Source: Marsupella aquatica (lineage: Eukaryota; Marchantiophyta). From it: a stretch of 64,000 nt of DNA. The stretch spans positions 3,720,001 to 3,784,000 of the forward strand of contig OZ316896.1 in assembly GCA_973895155.1 (NCBI GenBank), written 5' to 3'. The position numbers and the translations under genes are program-made. The notes under the pieces were generated by a model. The model searched no databases. It worked only from the letters and a program-made list of their open reading frames with translations, and was not told the origin of the DNA. Below, piece by piece: positions 11,241 to 24,616 of the stretch (position 1 is the stretch's first letter; each line of letters begins with the position of its first letter).

Positions 11241-13385
11241 ATATAGAATCCCATCTTCGTTCATGGGTGGACATTACCTTGCTCAAACACATAGCTATTG
11301 TGTATTGTTTGACTTGAAAGAAGCTAACTTTTAGTAAATAAGAATTCCTTGTACATATATTCATTCTAACCTTGAAACAATGAGAAAATTAAAACCCTAC
11401 ATAGAGGGGAGGATAGGGATCTTAAAGTTATAGAAGCAACTTTGGTTATAGGGCGTGGCTACAATAACAAGTATATAAAAATTGTACTACATATTTAAAG
11501 GTGGAAAGAGTCAGGACTGTAAGAAGGAATGGGTGACAAGCTAGCATTTGCAAGCTAGATTTCAAATATATATATATAGGAGGAGGAGAAGGAGGAGGAT
11601 ATTAGCTGAGGAAATGAAATAAGCTCCAGATCGACGAAGACAACCCAAGTGAGAAATTGAAAGCTTCAATGGAAGCTCTTAAAACTGCCAATCCATGGAT
11701 AGAAGATAGAAGTACATCTTGTAAGTTTCTCTTCCATGGTCAAGGGGATGGGAAAGTTTAAATGTGTCATCTTATCAAAGGAGCAATTCCTTGTAATGTT
11801 TGCTTGATATAAGAGGTGAGTTATCAGGGGGAGTTGGAAGATTGTAATGTCTGATTGATAGAGGTGAGTTGTGATGGGGAGTTGGAAGAAGAAGCTGATG
11901 TCAAAGAAACAACTATAATTTCCTTGTTATGTAAGTTTGACAGCAACAAACTCATCCTTGGGATGTAGTTTCACAAATGAGGCAGATTATAAAGTGCACA
12001 TGGAAAAAGGCACCCCTTATACAAGACAAGGTTTCTTTTGATGTATGTTACATGGAAGAGGTTAGTCATTCCACTGGAAATATGGAAGAGAAAGCTATTG
12101 CAGAACAGATAGTGAGTCCTTTTGTTATAAGTTTCATGGAAAAGGCAAATTGTGAAGAGCAAATGGAAGAAGCAATAACAGTTCAAGGAAGAGCGCAAGT
12201 ATCTATACTACAACAAAAGTAACAATAGACAAACAAGGAGGACCTACATGTGCAACAAGATAAGACTATGTAACCACAGTAGTTGCAAGGGTTCAGCCCG
12301 CAATCTTACCCTTTATTAAATTCTGAACATGAGGAAAGTTACTCAAAGTATCACCAAGGATTGCATCACCATCGGGACCATGTTTCCTGCATTGCAAGCA
12401 TATCATACCATCACCCTTGTCACAAAGCAGGTCACTAAGGACCTAAGTGTTGCCTGATTGTGACAAAACTCTCATTAGATTATTTAGAAGTATGAAACAT
12501 ATCTAAACTCTACATTTGAATAGTTTAGTTATCAATAGAGTTTTCTTGTAGAGTCAAAGGTCCAATTTCAAATATGAGAAATTTCCTAAGATCCACAAAG
12601 ATGAATGATGTGAAAGTGGTTGTCATTGTAGGGAAGTCAAGTCTACAACAATGTACCTTGACTTTTTTCTATATGCTCTCACATTTGGAGTAACAGACTC
12701 GGGGCCTAGTAATGGCCTAGTAATGCATCAATTGACTATGTGGAACACACAAATTGAATGTGAAGTCCCATGATTTTATCCTCAAACTTGCTGATGAGCC
12801 CATTAACAGACTTGTAGTACATTCAACATCGCCCATTTGTGACGAATACACAATAGGATTTAATGAGGCGGACAATTGATGACTACCAAATGAGACAATA
12901 AGGGTTTGACAATGTTAAGACATCAAAAGTGTTCTTATTCTGCACTAACCTAGTACAGAATAACTTAGTCTATTAACTTAGTCTTAAATTACAAGTGTCC
13001 TAGACATTGTGCGAGTACAAAATAATCACTTTCTAGTCATTGTTTACATTGTTAACTTAGAATACTATTGAATAGTTGTGGTGATATGGATCCACCAAGA
13101 TTTGAAATTGGCCATTGAATTTGAAACCATTCAAGTTAGATTTGCATTAGTCCTAAGCCCTTGTTTCTTTAATATAGCCTAGGCCCAGCCCATTATGGGG
13201 CAGGGCCCCCTTATGCCTTGTCCCACATGCATATCAAACACACAATTGACCCTAATATACTCCATAGTGGTGCAGACGTCACTCCTAAACACAAACATAG
13301 AGCTAGCTAGGTGTGAGCCCCCTTAGAGTAATAGAGGGAGGGGTACTCCCTAGGGACTGTGATGGATTTTGTGCCCCTGTATCCT
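11241..13385. other. gene-free gap
   Basis: No supported gene on either strand; frames are short and AT-rich. Nothing recognised apart from simple TA runs near 11567. Confidence 0.4.
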
Positions 13386-13557
13386 GTACTTGCTACCACT
13401 TGTTGCCTCCTTTCACTCCCACATATTTGGAGATGCATGCAGCCCTTGCCCATATGTCAATGGAACGCCTGGTACTCGCTGCCACTTGCGGCCTCCTCAT
13501 TTTCTCCCACATCTTTGGAGATGCATGTAGCCCCTGCCCTGGTGTCCATGGAACCCT
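13386..13557. repeat. 86-bp tandem duplication
   Basis: Two 86-bp units, 13386-13471 and 13472-13557, share GTACT(T/C)GCT(A/G)CCACTTG at the start and TTTGGAGATGCATG in the middle. They are diverged, so the duplication is not recent. Confidence 0.85.
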
Positions 13558-13707
13558 GCTCTAGTTGAATTTGTGTATAGGTGTAGAAAAATTCAGGTAA
13601 GACTGTTTCTGGAAAGCTCATTTGTTAGAACCCCTTGGATCCCACTTTTAAATGTTGTCTGCTTAGCCCTGACCATTTAGGTGATAAGAGAGTGACCTCC
13701 AATCTTC

Positions 13708-13791
13708 CCAGGTGTCAAATATGGTGTGTAAAGGGCAAACCCCACATTGCCAGGTGTCAAATATGGTGCATAGAGGGCAAACCCCACATTG
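13708..13791. repeat. 42-bp tandem duplication
   Basis: Two nearly identical 42-bp units at 13708-13749 and 13750-13791, opening with CCAGGTGTCAAATATGGTG. The two frames through it stay open because the unit is a multiple of three. Confidence 0.9.
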
Positions 13792-14500
13792 AAAGGGGTT
13801 TTAAGCAAAAGTTGGTCAACAGATACAGCTTGAACTCATCAAAATCCACTTGTCCCAATGAAGCCTGCTATTGCTGGGCATGCTTGTGGGAGAACTACAG
13901 TAATGTCAAGCAAACTCTACACTTATGTGGATCTGCTTAGTAGGTTGCATTTGGAAATGTGAAGACTACCTTTGTGTCTTGAAGTTATGTGTTCCATTGG
14001 CAGAGCACAATAACTTTCATGTCTTCACACTGTTCATGCGCCCAATCCTAAGACCACAATAATGGACATTATTGAACAGAGAGACCCAACCAGTTTTTTG
14101 TGGGCAAAAGTTAATCACAATAATGGGCATTATTGAACATAGAGAGCCACCCATTTTTATCCAGGGCAGAAGTTAATCACTAATCGTATATTATAAGGAC
14201 CTTTTGTGGTTGATAAAGGTCTTGCTACAATAATCATTAAAGAAAAAAATGGGCAGGGAGACAATAGGCACCCACAAATGAGCCTGGCATGAATGCTTGC
14301 CCAAAGTGTAGAAAAAAAAAGGGTCAAGTCACCAAAGTTTATATACCAGGAAAAAACCAAAGTACAATGAAAGGCAAGAAAAAGTGGTCCCACAGAAAAC
14401 GAGGTCCAAAGTGTAGAAGCAACCCAACCCATCTTTGAAGGAGGAAAGTGGGGAATCCATATCCATACATATATGACAAGGCAAGGCATAAAGCCAGGTG
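13792..14500. other. gene-free gap
   Basis: No supported gene. A short phrase near 14055-14085 (AATGGACATTATTGAACA, then AGAGA) recurs near 14120-14145, which is a small degenerate duplication. Confidence 0.35.
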
Positions 14501-14834
14501 TTCTGTAGGTGTGCGTTTTGAGGGGTCACACCCTCAAAGGAGACTCTTCACGGAACCCGACCCGAACGAATGCACCCTCTCCTCTCAGGAGATCGACGTT
14601 CAGCAATTCAAGGCAAAAAGCTTCTTTCGTAAGAGTGTGTGTTTCTGTCGAACAGCTGCTCAGGGCAAGGCGATGGAGGAACAGGGGAAGGCGATGGAGG
14701 AAGAACAGGGGAAACCCCACAATGAATGACCCGATGATATTCGTGCTGTGTCTTCACCGAGCTTGCTGAATCGTTAGAAGCTTCTGGCACTCGGGAACAC
14801 CTTTCATCGAGCTGCTGCTGTTCAGAAGCTGAGC

Positions 14835-15182
14835 ATGAAATCTGCGAGAAATTCGGAACAGAACCCAAAGGGTTGCCTAGGATCCAACAAAGGAGGAGCT
14901 ACCATCACCAGCACCAGCACCAGCAGTAGCGCTAACACCGCGGACCCCCCTGTGACAGAGTTCTGGGGCAGTTGTGAAGAGTGCCTGTCCCTCGTTCTGG
15001 TCCCGCTCCTGGAGTGCCTCAAGAAGAAGCTCTGTGCTGCATCTCCGAAATTGAAGCGGGAAATTTTAGGTGAGGCTGACTCCAAGAATGAATTGCAGTG
15101 TTCTCGTTTTGTCCAGTGCATTTTTGATCCGCCTGTGCATATGTATGTGTGGCACGAGGCGTCGATGTATCTGACGCTTTGA
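14835..15182 (+). CDS. orphan open frame, possible first exon
   Basis: A 115-codon ATG frame in a GC-richer island. I recognise no family. The product starts with a Ser/Thr-rich stretch (residues 22-35) followed by a Cys/Leu-rich segment (EECLSLVLVPLLECLKKKLC). A plausible splice donor (TTTTAG|GTGAGG, 15061-15075) cuts the frame at about residue 79, so this may be the first exon of a longer gene or the 5' part of a non-coding transcript. I found no convincing following exon before the VPS16 gene. Confidence 0.3.
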   Translation: MKSARNSEQNPKGCLGSNKGGATITSTSTSSSANTADPPVTEFWGSCEECLSLVLVPLLECLKKKLCAASPKLKREILGEADSKNELQCSRFVQCIFDPPVHMYVWHEASMYLTL

Positions 15183-15935
15183 AGGTTTAGAGGTTGGGAT
15201 TATTGTAGAACAGATTGGGCTGAGGAGACTCTTTGGAAGGTCTACGTGGGCTGAAACAAATAATTCTCGGCAGGCCTGATCGGAAGCATCGGCTCACATG
15301 ATAATGAATTGTGCATTTCCAGCACTCCTGTTGTGGGTTTTCTGATTGTACTGTAAAGTGTTTGCTATCCATTTTCTTGGAAGTGATGGCAAGAGAATGT
15401 TTGTTTGGTATCCGGGATTGTTTGAAGAAGACCTTCTTCTTGTGCTGTATGGACCTGAAGAGGGAATTCGTGATGTAAGGGATCGTAAGATTGGATTTGG
15501 GTCCCTCATCAGCCACACTATTTGAATGCATTGCAAAATATGTCGTTCAGCTAGATTTCGGATTTTCAGCTGGGGTTATTGGAACGTATAATCAGCCGAA
15601 AGAAGCCGGTTTTTGTGAGACTGTAGTGTGTTAGTTTCTTAGGGTGCTTTGGGTTGAGGGATACGCAGTGAATTTTCCTGATTAGATGGTGGTATTGCAG
15701 CTCAGATTAAGGTGTATGAATGGCGCACGAAGACCAAGGCAGATCTCCTGTTGCAGGTAGGGCTTCGGTACAGTCAAAAGTTATTCCAATTCAAAATGCA
15801 GCCAAATGGTTACGTTAGCAGTTGAGTTTCAGGGTTTTGTAGCGTGGCTTTCAGTTTATATATATTAAACGGAATACTTTACTTTCGAGGGAAGTAACCC
15901 TCAGCTACCAGAAGTTTAATTGAAAAGGAAACGAA

Positions 15936-16319
15936 TCACACCATACGTATTCTGAAATCTTCGTCGCCTTCGACTGCAAACATTTCGATTTCGCCGGCAC
16001 TCACTCCGCTCCGCAAAATGAGCTGCTCCTTGCCTGACTTCATCACAATCTAGATCTTCTCTTCTTCATTGTAGGCCTGGAAATCTTGTGTTAGCTCCCG
16101 ATAACTTCGCACAGCTTCATTCTGCCATTCAGATTGTTGAAGAGTCGAGAATCAGCTTCAACGAACTTCAGTGCTCTGTGACGGGCACCCACTGCCAGTA
16201 AAACCTCGAAGTGTCATGTCGTTCGTCACATCTCGTACTTCTGCTTTAAACTCGCCTTTCATGAACCGATCTGATCCTCTGGTGGTTCGGTATGAGCCGC
16301 CGATTGCTCGGTCGATTCC
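15936..16319 (-). pseudogene. decayed coding remnant, family not recognised
   Basis: On the minus strand three coding-like stretches follow each other in different frames: GIDRAIGGSYRTTRG to FKAEVRDVTNDMTLRGFTG, then VLLAVGARHRALKFVEADSR, then NEAVRSYRELTQDFQAYNEE to SGVSAGEIEMFAVEGDEDF. There is one in-frame TAG in the last part. The order and composition suggest one former protein exon with two frameshifts and a stop. It lies in the 5' flank of VPS16, opposite in strand. The parent family is unknown to me. Confidence 0.4.
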
Positions 16320-16654
16320 TTAATCGAATTCTTCGGTTCGAAGCACTCTACCTGTAAAGCGGACAGTGCTATTAATAATTTCAGGAATCGATAATGATCA
16401 CAATTTAGGGTCATAACTTGGTTTAAAAGTCGTCTCTGCGATGGACGTTTGTTGTGCAGTTGAAGGAGCTAAAGGAGGAGCTGACATTGCTGGGAGAAGC
16501 GAATATCACTAACTGCCCACTGAAGGGGTCTACGTGGGCAGCTCCTGAGAAGCTGCCCACCATATGCGGTGCACCCATCAGGCTCTCTAAATTGTGACAT
16601 CTTTAGTTGTGACTCCCAAATCGGTTTGTTTGTTTGTTTGAACGTTCTGATGAA

Positions 16655-19600
16655 ATGGCGCTGTCCATTGCCGCTGAATGGAGCGAGCTGTCCAACACCT
16701 TCTATCGAAAGCAGGAGATTTACACTATGTGCTGGCAAAAGGTGGATTTGAGTCGGCACAAAGTGGCCTGTGCCAATTTTGGTGGGCCTATTGCAATAAT
16801 TCGCGATGACTCGAAAATCGTCCAGTTACGCTCTGAATCAGCACGTGCAAAGCTTCTCATCTTTGCGTCTTCTGGGATGTTGATCAATTCCTTTATCTGG
16901 GATCGTCCCGGAGGCCGCCTGATTGGCATGGGATGGACAGAGGAAGAAGTGTTGCTTTGTGTGGTTCAAGATGGAACCGTATACCGGTACAACGTCCATG
17001 GGGAGCTGGCAAGTCAAAAATTCTCAATGGGCAAAGAGGTCTGGGAACAAGGTGTAGCCGAAGTGGTTGTGTGGGGCACTGGAGTAGTGGTGTTGACGGA
17101 AGCGAATCAATTGTTTTGTGTATCTAATTTGGTAGATCCGGTGGCCATTAAACTTGCTGATCTCAATCTTGACGAACCTCCCCACTGCATGACAGTTGTT
17201 GAGCCTCGTTTCACTGTGTCTGGGCAAGTGGAGGTTTTATTGGCAGTGGGTGCCTCTGTTTGGGTTGTGGACGCTGACTCAGCTGTGGATCAGGTGCCAC
17301 CAATTGGGCCAATTCAAAAGATGACATTATCCCCGGATGGATCCTTCCTGGCTTGTTTCACGCATGATGGCCGTTTGTTGGTTCTTTCTATAGATTTTTC
17401 AAAGACCTTAATCGACTTCAATACCGAGGTGAGCTCTCTCGCAAATTTACCAGGAAGTTTGGTCACACTCGCACTACGAGTCATGGAATGTAGTATTAGG
17501 TGACAGTTTATTTGTAAAGAGTGTTGACTTCATGAGTTGATGGCCCACTGAGACCGGCCATTACCTTCAAACGGAAACTTGTCTGAATATTTTCCTTTGT
17601 CGTCACTTTATACTTTACAAGCGCAGTGTGCTCACTGTTGTGGATTTTGGTACGCAGACAGCACTACCACCGGAGCAGCTGGTCTGGTGTGGAATGACTG
17701 CCTTGCTACTCTATTGGGAGGAGACTATAATGATGGTTGGGCCTTATACTGAAACTCTGAATGACACTGTTAGGTACTCTTATGAGGAACCAGTGATTCT
17801 AATTCCCGAGTGTGATGGTGTTCGAATTCTATCAAATACATACATGGAGTTTCTTCAGAAATTACCTGAATCGACAGTTTCCATTTTCAAGATTGGTAGC
17901 ACAACGCCAGCAGCAATGTTGTATGATGCCCTTGACCATTTTGACAAGCGTAATGCAAAGGTACTTCACAATCTATATAGTTTAGCGTGGGGTGTGTGAA
18001 TACTTGACACCATCCATAAAAGTGTTGGTGTCATACGGTAGCTCTTGGAATAACTCTTGCAGTAACCAGTAAGTTTACGTGGCCAATTTGACATGTTCAA
18101 ACGTGACTGCTAGCCTCAAGTTCGTTCATCTCATGACGGTCTATTAGTGAGAGAAGTCGGTTTCTTCTTCCAACTTCTATTCTTTCACTCATTTGAAGAG
18201 CTTGTGGTCATCTCCTTTTAGGTGAAGTGCATCATTTGCAGCTGCTTTTTGTTTAGGAAATATATGGCTTCGTGTTTAGTTTATGTAAAGGGAAGGGAAT
18301 GTCTGATGCGCATTTGGTTGACATTGATGACAGGCAGATGAAAATATCAGGTTGATTGTGTCTTCTCTCCCTGAAGCTGTTGGAGCTTGCATTGATGCGG
18401 CAGGGCATGAATTTGAAATATCACAGCAACGAACTCTCATGCGAGCAGCAGCTTACGGTCGGGCATTTTGCAGGTTCGGTCATATCTCAGCTTATATTAG
18501 ATCGCTAGAGCAACTTGGAATGTGGGAAGAACTCTTCAAGTACAAGATTTAGGTCAAGGAATTATATGCGAATCTTAATGGTGAAGCTGTTGGTATCTGA
18601 CTTTAGACATGTTCTGCAAGAAGGAATGCTACCTTTCATCACATACTAGCGGATATCTGAACGGATGCTGATGTGGCATCCGCCAACTGTGTGTGTGTTG
18701 GTATGTTACCTTCGCTGAAGGAATGAAAATTTCCTATTATGGCAAGAAATCCAAAAGATGTACTCATTTATTTGAAAGTTGCCCTTGTCAGTGCTGGGTT
18801 TGGGACAGTTGCTCCCGAAGCAGTATGGCATCCCCTATATCAGGCGGGTGTGTCTGGTATGCTGATGTTGACTTGCATGGTGCAGCCATTTCGAAAGGAA
18901 TAGATTCCGCGACACGTGTAAAACATTACGGGTGCTGAATGCTGTGCGAAAATATGATCTAGGGATTCCTCTTACGGTTGAACAACTCCATGTAATAATT
19001 GCTCTTGCACGAGTATGCATACGGATTATGGTGTTCTAAAGTTTTATGCAGTTGTACAACATCTGATCTTCTGACAATCCTCTGAAGGGCTCCAGACGAT
19101 CGTTAGGTTCATTCTTTGTTAGAGACCATTGAACCTATGGAGAAATTATCTGCTCTTAAGGTTACGTAATGTTAATTACTCAGTTCTCAAGCGTTTTTTC
19201 CGTGTGCAGGTGCTTTCTTTACCTGTGTTGATTGCAAGGCTCATAAATGCTCATTGGCACCTGTTGGCTCTGCGGGTTTCAGAATATCTTGGTCTAGATC
19301 AGGTTGATACTTTTTCGTGCTCGTTTTTCATCTTTTTGTGTTGCGCCTATTTCTTTGTAATTTTGTCTGCACTTGTTCTGTTGTTCTTACTGTTTATAAT
19401 TGTTTTCTTCTGTGCATTAGTTCTGGATTGCACCCACTTGGTCGTCCAGCTCAGTTTTCATGCAGGAAATGACTTTACAGTTTTTATGACCCAGGCATGC
19501 AATCGTCAATTTTGAAGGATTCCGTGAACGAGCTGGACACATTTTGACGATGCTTTAGCAATCTGAAATGTAGGGGCTGTGATTATATGACGTGAATTCG

Positions 19601-22600
19601 TTGTGGCTTGATTCAGGAAGTTGTTCTGGTACACTGGGCCTGCTCGAAGATATCTGCCTCATCAGAAGTCCCAGATGGGGTTCTTCTTGATATTCTTGTG
19701 GAGAAGGTTAGTTGATTGACATCATGTAGTTTCCAAATATCAGGCAAGCTTGTACTATGATTAGTGCCGAGGTTCCTCTTTGATGTAATTTTAAGTTTTG
19801 TACTTCTTTTGAGTTGTCCGTATCCAAGAAGTGTCGTAGCCTTCGGAAGATTTGAGTATACAGGGATGATTTAACTGTACATATTCAGAGTCGGATGTTA
19901 TTGACCCTTTGGAAAATATGTGATGGGTTGTGTCAGCTTAAGATATGCCGATCAATTCCATATGCAGCAGTTGCAGCCAATGCATATAAGACTGGTCGAG
20001 CAAAGCTTGCAGCTCTTCTGCTTGATTACGAGCCTCGTTCTTCGGAACAGGTGTGCTTCTGACGAAGAGAGCAAAACAGTCTCATAGAATTGTTCGTCAT
20101 TTGGTCTTCACACAGAGTCTTTGCTTTCTCGGAGGTTATGCAACACATGGACAAATCGGAGAGTGTGTTAGAAGTCGTAATGTTATGACAATTTGGAATT
20201 GCTTCTTTGAACTTGGATGTATTACCAATATTGTTTTGGATTATACCCAGAAGAGTGTAATGCATTGATTTGGATCATTATTTTGCAAGTGCTCACCTCA
20301 GCTTTTCGATTTGTTGTCATGCATCACTTTCTTTGTCGCAGGTTCCTCTGCTGACGAGCATGGGACAAGATGAGAGAGCGCTAGTGAAGGCAATTGATAG
20401 TGGTGACACAGATCTTGTGTATTTTGCAATTTTTCACATCTGGCAGCAAGTAAGTGCTCAGTCTTATGCCAGTCCATCGGTAGTCATGATGCAGCTACTT
20501 GGGATACATGCGGTTGTCTTTTGCATGAGGAAGGTTGTTTCGGTGCATGCCTCGTGGTTCAACTTGTTCCAGTGGATGCAGAATAATCGTCTTATGCATT
20601 TCTGAATTGCAGAAGCCGATCTTGGAATTTTTTCGAATAATTCAAGCAAAGCCCGTGGCCCGGGACCTTTTCATTGCCTATGCAAGGTAATGATCGATGC
20701 ATTTTGTCAAAGCAATGCTTCCCTTCTAAATTGGTTTTCTACCAAAGACTGCCTGCAAAAGCAAAACACAAACCCTAAACCTATTTTGTTTCCTTATGCT
20801 TTGGAGGAAATACTACTTAGTCAGCTATGGCATGTTTGCCTGAACCATGGATCATCAACCGCTGATTCAAGGAAGTTATTGCTTACAGAGAAACAGACAC
20901 GGACTTACTAAAGAAATTTTATGTGGCCATTGGACATCCTGAGGTATATCGCAAGCCTTGTCAGCATCGTGTCTTTCTTGTCTAGATCACTTTTAACTGA
21001 TGTTAGTTATCAGTAAATTTATCTTTCTATTTACTGATACGAGGATCCTGATCATTCTGCATATACTATCACCATTTGAACGATTCCTGCTGGTGGGTTT
21101 CAGGGTGCAGCCGAGGTTTTCCTTAAGGAAGCATGGGGCTATGCACAAAATAGTCAGGTTGGCCCTGGGACTCCACTACCAACTCAAAGGGCTAAGCTCA
21201 TCGATCAGGCTGCAGAGCTTTACTCACAAACCAAGGAGCACACATTCGAGGCAAAGGCTGCCGAAGAGCATATCAAGTTGCTAAAGTCAGTGACGTCTTT
21301 ATGCTGTTGTGAGCGAAATTGATCAGATCTTTAGGGTGTTATGGACCTCTGTGCTCAAATCATTTGAACTGTATTCACATCAGTCCTGTCTAATGACAAG
21401 CTTTTGTTTCAAGTGCTGGACCTAGCACTAATACTGTTATAGGAAAATTCCTCAAGTAGTCATCCTGCTTTGAATTAGGACTGTGAATGATGGAAAAGGG
21501 AAGCAGCAGTTTTCTAATTTTTAATTGCTTAGTTCTCTGTTGAATACTAACGATGATAGGTATTTTTTTTTTTGCATTTTCAATATCTGCCAACTCAAAA
21601 CTTTGTTGTCGTCAAAGTTGTCGTTATTTGTTCACCTGTCCGAGATCCATCGTACTGCAAAGACTAATCCTTGGCTTTTTGTGGAGTAGGGTACAGCATG
21701 AGTTGGAAGCAGCCACAGGGGTCACAACATTTGTGGATTCCAGTCTCAGTGACACAATAACTACTTGCATCGCAATGGGAAATCATGCGGCTGCTCAAAA
21801 GATTCGGACAAATTTCAAGGTAACTTATCGTACTCAAGAACGTACTAAGAGGACAGCCACGAGCTTTGTCAGTCCATGCTTCTGGTTGACGAGTCAAATT
21901 GTTCTTTCAACCACTTCTTTCTTAAGAGCAGGGTTCTACATCACCTTCTTAAAATTCCAACCATCGGCTTTGCTGAGGTTTTATAATGATCGAAATGGAA
22001 ATATATATTTTACCGTGGTCACCTTGTTCGTAGCTTAGTTGATTTGGTCTTCTGAAACCCTCTGAGTTTGGTTACGGTATACAATTCTTTCATTGTCGTA
22101 AATTCGTAATTGATTATACTCTTGCACTTTCCAAGTCTTAGGGTACTAGACGTATATGAAACTATTCTATTCCACCTGTCACGTAGGTACTTCAAGATCA
22201 GTCCTGATCAGTGTAGCGTATGCCGTCATGCTTGTAGGATCGGAGGACTAAGCTTCCACATGTCCTCAACCCTTGTCATTCGCATTGTTTCACTACACAA
22301 TGCCTGATGTGCATTTTTCTGTTATTCTGGTGCGCCTTCTTTGCAGGTTTCCGACAAGAAATTTTACTGGATTAAAACCTTTGCTCTCGCCGTCACCAAG
22401 AACTTTGATGCTTTGGAAAAGTTCTCAAAGGAGAAGAAACCTCCAAACGGTATTTCCCTTGGTCCTCCTGGCTTGTTTCTAATAATGCTGGAAGGGTAGA
22501 AAAGTTCTTTGTGAACTTCTCTGCTTTGTTTCTTGTGATAATGGTTGCCTCTTTTCTGTCTAAGCAGGTTTCAAGCCATTCGTTGAGGCATGCATACTAG

Positions 22601-23017
22601 AGGATGAAAAGGACGAAGCATTGAAATATATTGTGAAACTTCCAGATCCCCAAGACAGAGCCGAGGTGGGTTTTGTTTGTTTTGTTGCAATTGATGTGAA
22701 AATTCGCGCTTTCGTTTGTTGCCCTCTACAGATGTCCTTTTCTCTGCGCTGCAGCGAGGCCCTTAGTCTCATCAAAATGCTTTGTTATGTCTAGAGTTGA
22801 TCGAAGGATTGATCCACTTACTAATCCAGTTGAAGGGACCCTGTTGCAGGCATATCAAAGGTTGGGTATGTCAAATGAAGCTGCTGTAGCTGCTGCACAA
22901 ACAAAAGATAGTGAAATCTTGGGTCGTCTGAAGTCCACCTTTGGGCAGAATTCTCCTGCCGGAGCTCTTTTTGATACTTTGCGAGATCGTTTGTCCCTTC
23001 CTGGAGGAGGCTCGTGA
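16655..23017 (+). CDS. VPS16: VPS16, HOPS/CORVET core subunit, 15 exons
   Basis: Shared subunit of the HOPS and CORVET tethers that drive endosome and vacuole membrane fusion (VACUOLELESS1 in Arabidopsis). Exons: 16655-17428, 17658-17960, 18334-18473, 18886-18991, 19210-19302, 19617-19706, 19937-20050, 20342-20449, 20613-20686, 20889-20943, 21104-21285, 21690-21819, 22347-22449, 22568-22665, 22850-23017. Every junction has GT/AG and matching phase, and the product is about 845 aa, close to plant VPS16 (about 858). The N-terminal half is the beta-propeller (PPEQLVWCGM, IPECDGVRILSNT, FKIGSTTPAAMLYDALDHF). The C-terminal half is the alpha-solenoid (SGDTDLVYFAIFHIWQ, QTKEHTFEAKAAEEH, FYWIKTFALAVTKNFDALEK, GFKPFVEACI). 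The start chosen is ATGGCGCTG, giving MALSIAAEWSEL; an in-frame ATG seven codons upstream is less likely. No break was seen, so it appears functional. Confidence 0.97.
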
Positions 23018-23765
23018 TGAGGATTCGTTAGCTGGATGATGTTCGAGGACACAGTTTTCTCCATTTTCCATCAAGGTGGATACTTTTCTGCCATGCTCTT
23101 GAGCTTATCTAATTCAGATACGTTCTATTTGTTATATCTCTGATGACTGAAGGGAGGGTGATTATGTTTTGCAGGTGTTGTTTTTTTCTTCGAGGTGAGT
23201 CATGAACCTTCTTTGGAGGCTTGACATCAATAATTGGATTCCTATGTTGACTTGGAGGGAGCTAAACATTGAGTTGGTTCATCTCCCTCTGTGTCCAATG
23301 CCACCATGCTTCTGATGCTCCAAGAAGGCCCAACTGAGTGCCTACGTTAGAAACTAGGTTGTAATTCAATAATTTCTTTGTAGATGGCAGTTTGTTAAGT
23401 TGAAATATTAATGGCCAAGTAATTTAGTTTCAAAAGTGTACATTGTTGGAGGTGATCTCATTGATCTTGCTTTTCCACTCAGGGTGACTTTACAAGATGT
23501 TGATGGCACTTGTGACGTTTTTTCACCAAAGCCAACTGGAGGGCCACTTCTAGTTCTAAACATAGACTCCAGACCAAGGATCTTTTGAATTGAACTTCAA
23601 TAAATGTCAATCCCTTTTGAAAGAACCAGTTAAGGCTTGGACATGTTTGGAGTCTAAACAAAACAAGCACTTCAGATGAAGGAATGTAGAAAAACAATGG
23701 CCCCTAATTTGTCATCCTTTATTTACATGTCTGCAGTCTGACCTATATTGAGGGTGGTTGAGTAT
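23018..23765. other. VPS16 3' flank and dispersed-repeat copy
   Basis: The first part is the likely VPS16 3' UTR. The part at about 23516-23650 (from GTTTTTTCACCAAAG to CATGTTTGGA) aligns with 54092-54232, a dispersed repeat family of unknown type. Confidence 0.5.
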
Positions 23766-24275
23766 ATTTTGATGTGTGATTACCGGCAGGGCAAGTCTTA
23801 GTGGGGTGTGTAAAAGAACGTACCCAAAACACATAAAACTTTTTTATGGCCAGGAGAAAACTTATGTACCAAAACTTTTGACACTCCCTAGTAGACCCTT
23901 AGTCACAGAGAGGTTCCCTAACTCACGTCCCATAAAAATCTTTACCAAGACTTTGACACTCCCTAGAAGACCCTTAGTCACATGGACATAAGATCAGCAA
24001 AAGTAAAATTTGCCCATTCAAATCGGCCAACGTAAATCTCATCGTAGAGCTTATTGCAAAAGAAAATTATCATAGTCGCCATTCAAACCAGACATACTGT
24101 ACATCCAAATCTTATGTAGTCAGAGCAAATATATATTGCAAAAGAAAATTTACATAGTGGCCATTCACACCAGACATACAGTAGAGCAACACCTTACGGC
24201 TGGATCTAGTAACATCGAGTCAGGATCAGGTCACTTCGTAATGGCTAAGACTTGCCCTGCCTCACACATCAAAAT
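23766..24275. mobile_element. inverted-repeat element, about 510 bp
   Basis: The two ends are inverted copies: ATTTTGATGTGTGA then GGCAGGGCAAGTCTTAG at the left, and the reverse complement of both blocks at the right, with 5 extra bases in the left arm. Inside are two direct repeats: GACACTCCCTAG(T/A)AGACCC at 23880 and 23955, and a TTGCAAAAGAAAAT-to-CCAGACATAC block at 24053 and 24136. No clear target-site duplication is seen. It looks like a MITE or foldback element. Confidence 0.6.
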
Positions 24276-24616
24276 GTGGTCATATACACTGATTTAAAAA
24301 CAAATTACTATGTTTATCATGGTATGCAATGATGTCATACATAATATATGTCATATTTTGATGTGCAGCTAAGACTTGGGCTAAGTAACATCAATCAATG
24401 AATGTGAACCCAGAAAGTTTAGCCGTGTGACAGTCTCGCGTGGGACGAGAGTTAAATCCCTCTGTCTAGGGACAGCAAGGACCCACGAAGCAAGTCGCTT
24501 TATAGTAATCTTTGAAGACATCCAAACGATTGTCTCTCAATTACCTGACTTAGAAAATTAAGTGGACCGTTGGTCTGAGACTGTGAAGCTAAAAGTCTAC
24601 AGGAGAGCCAGCAGGG

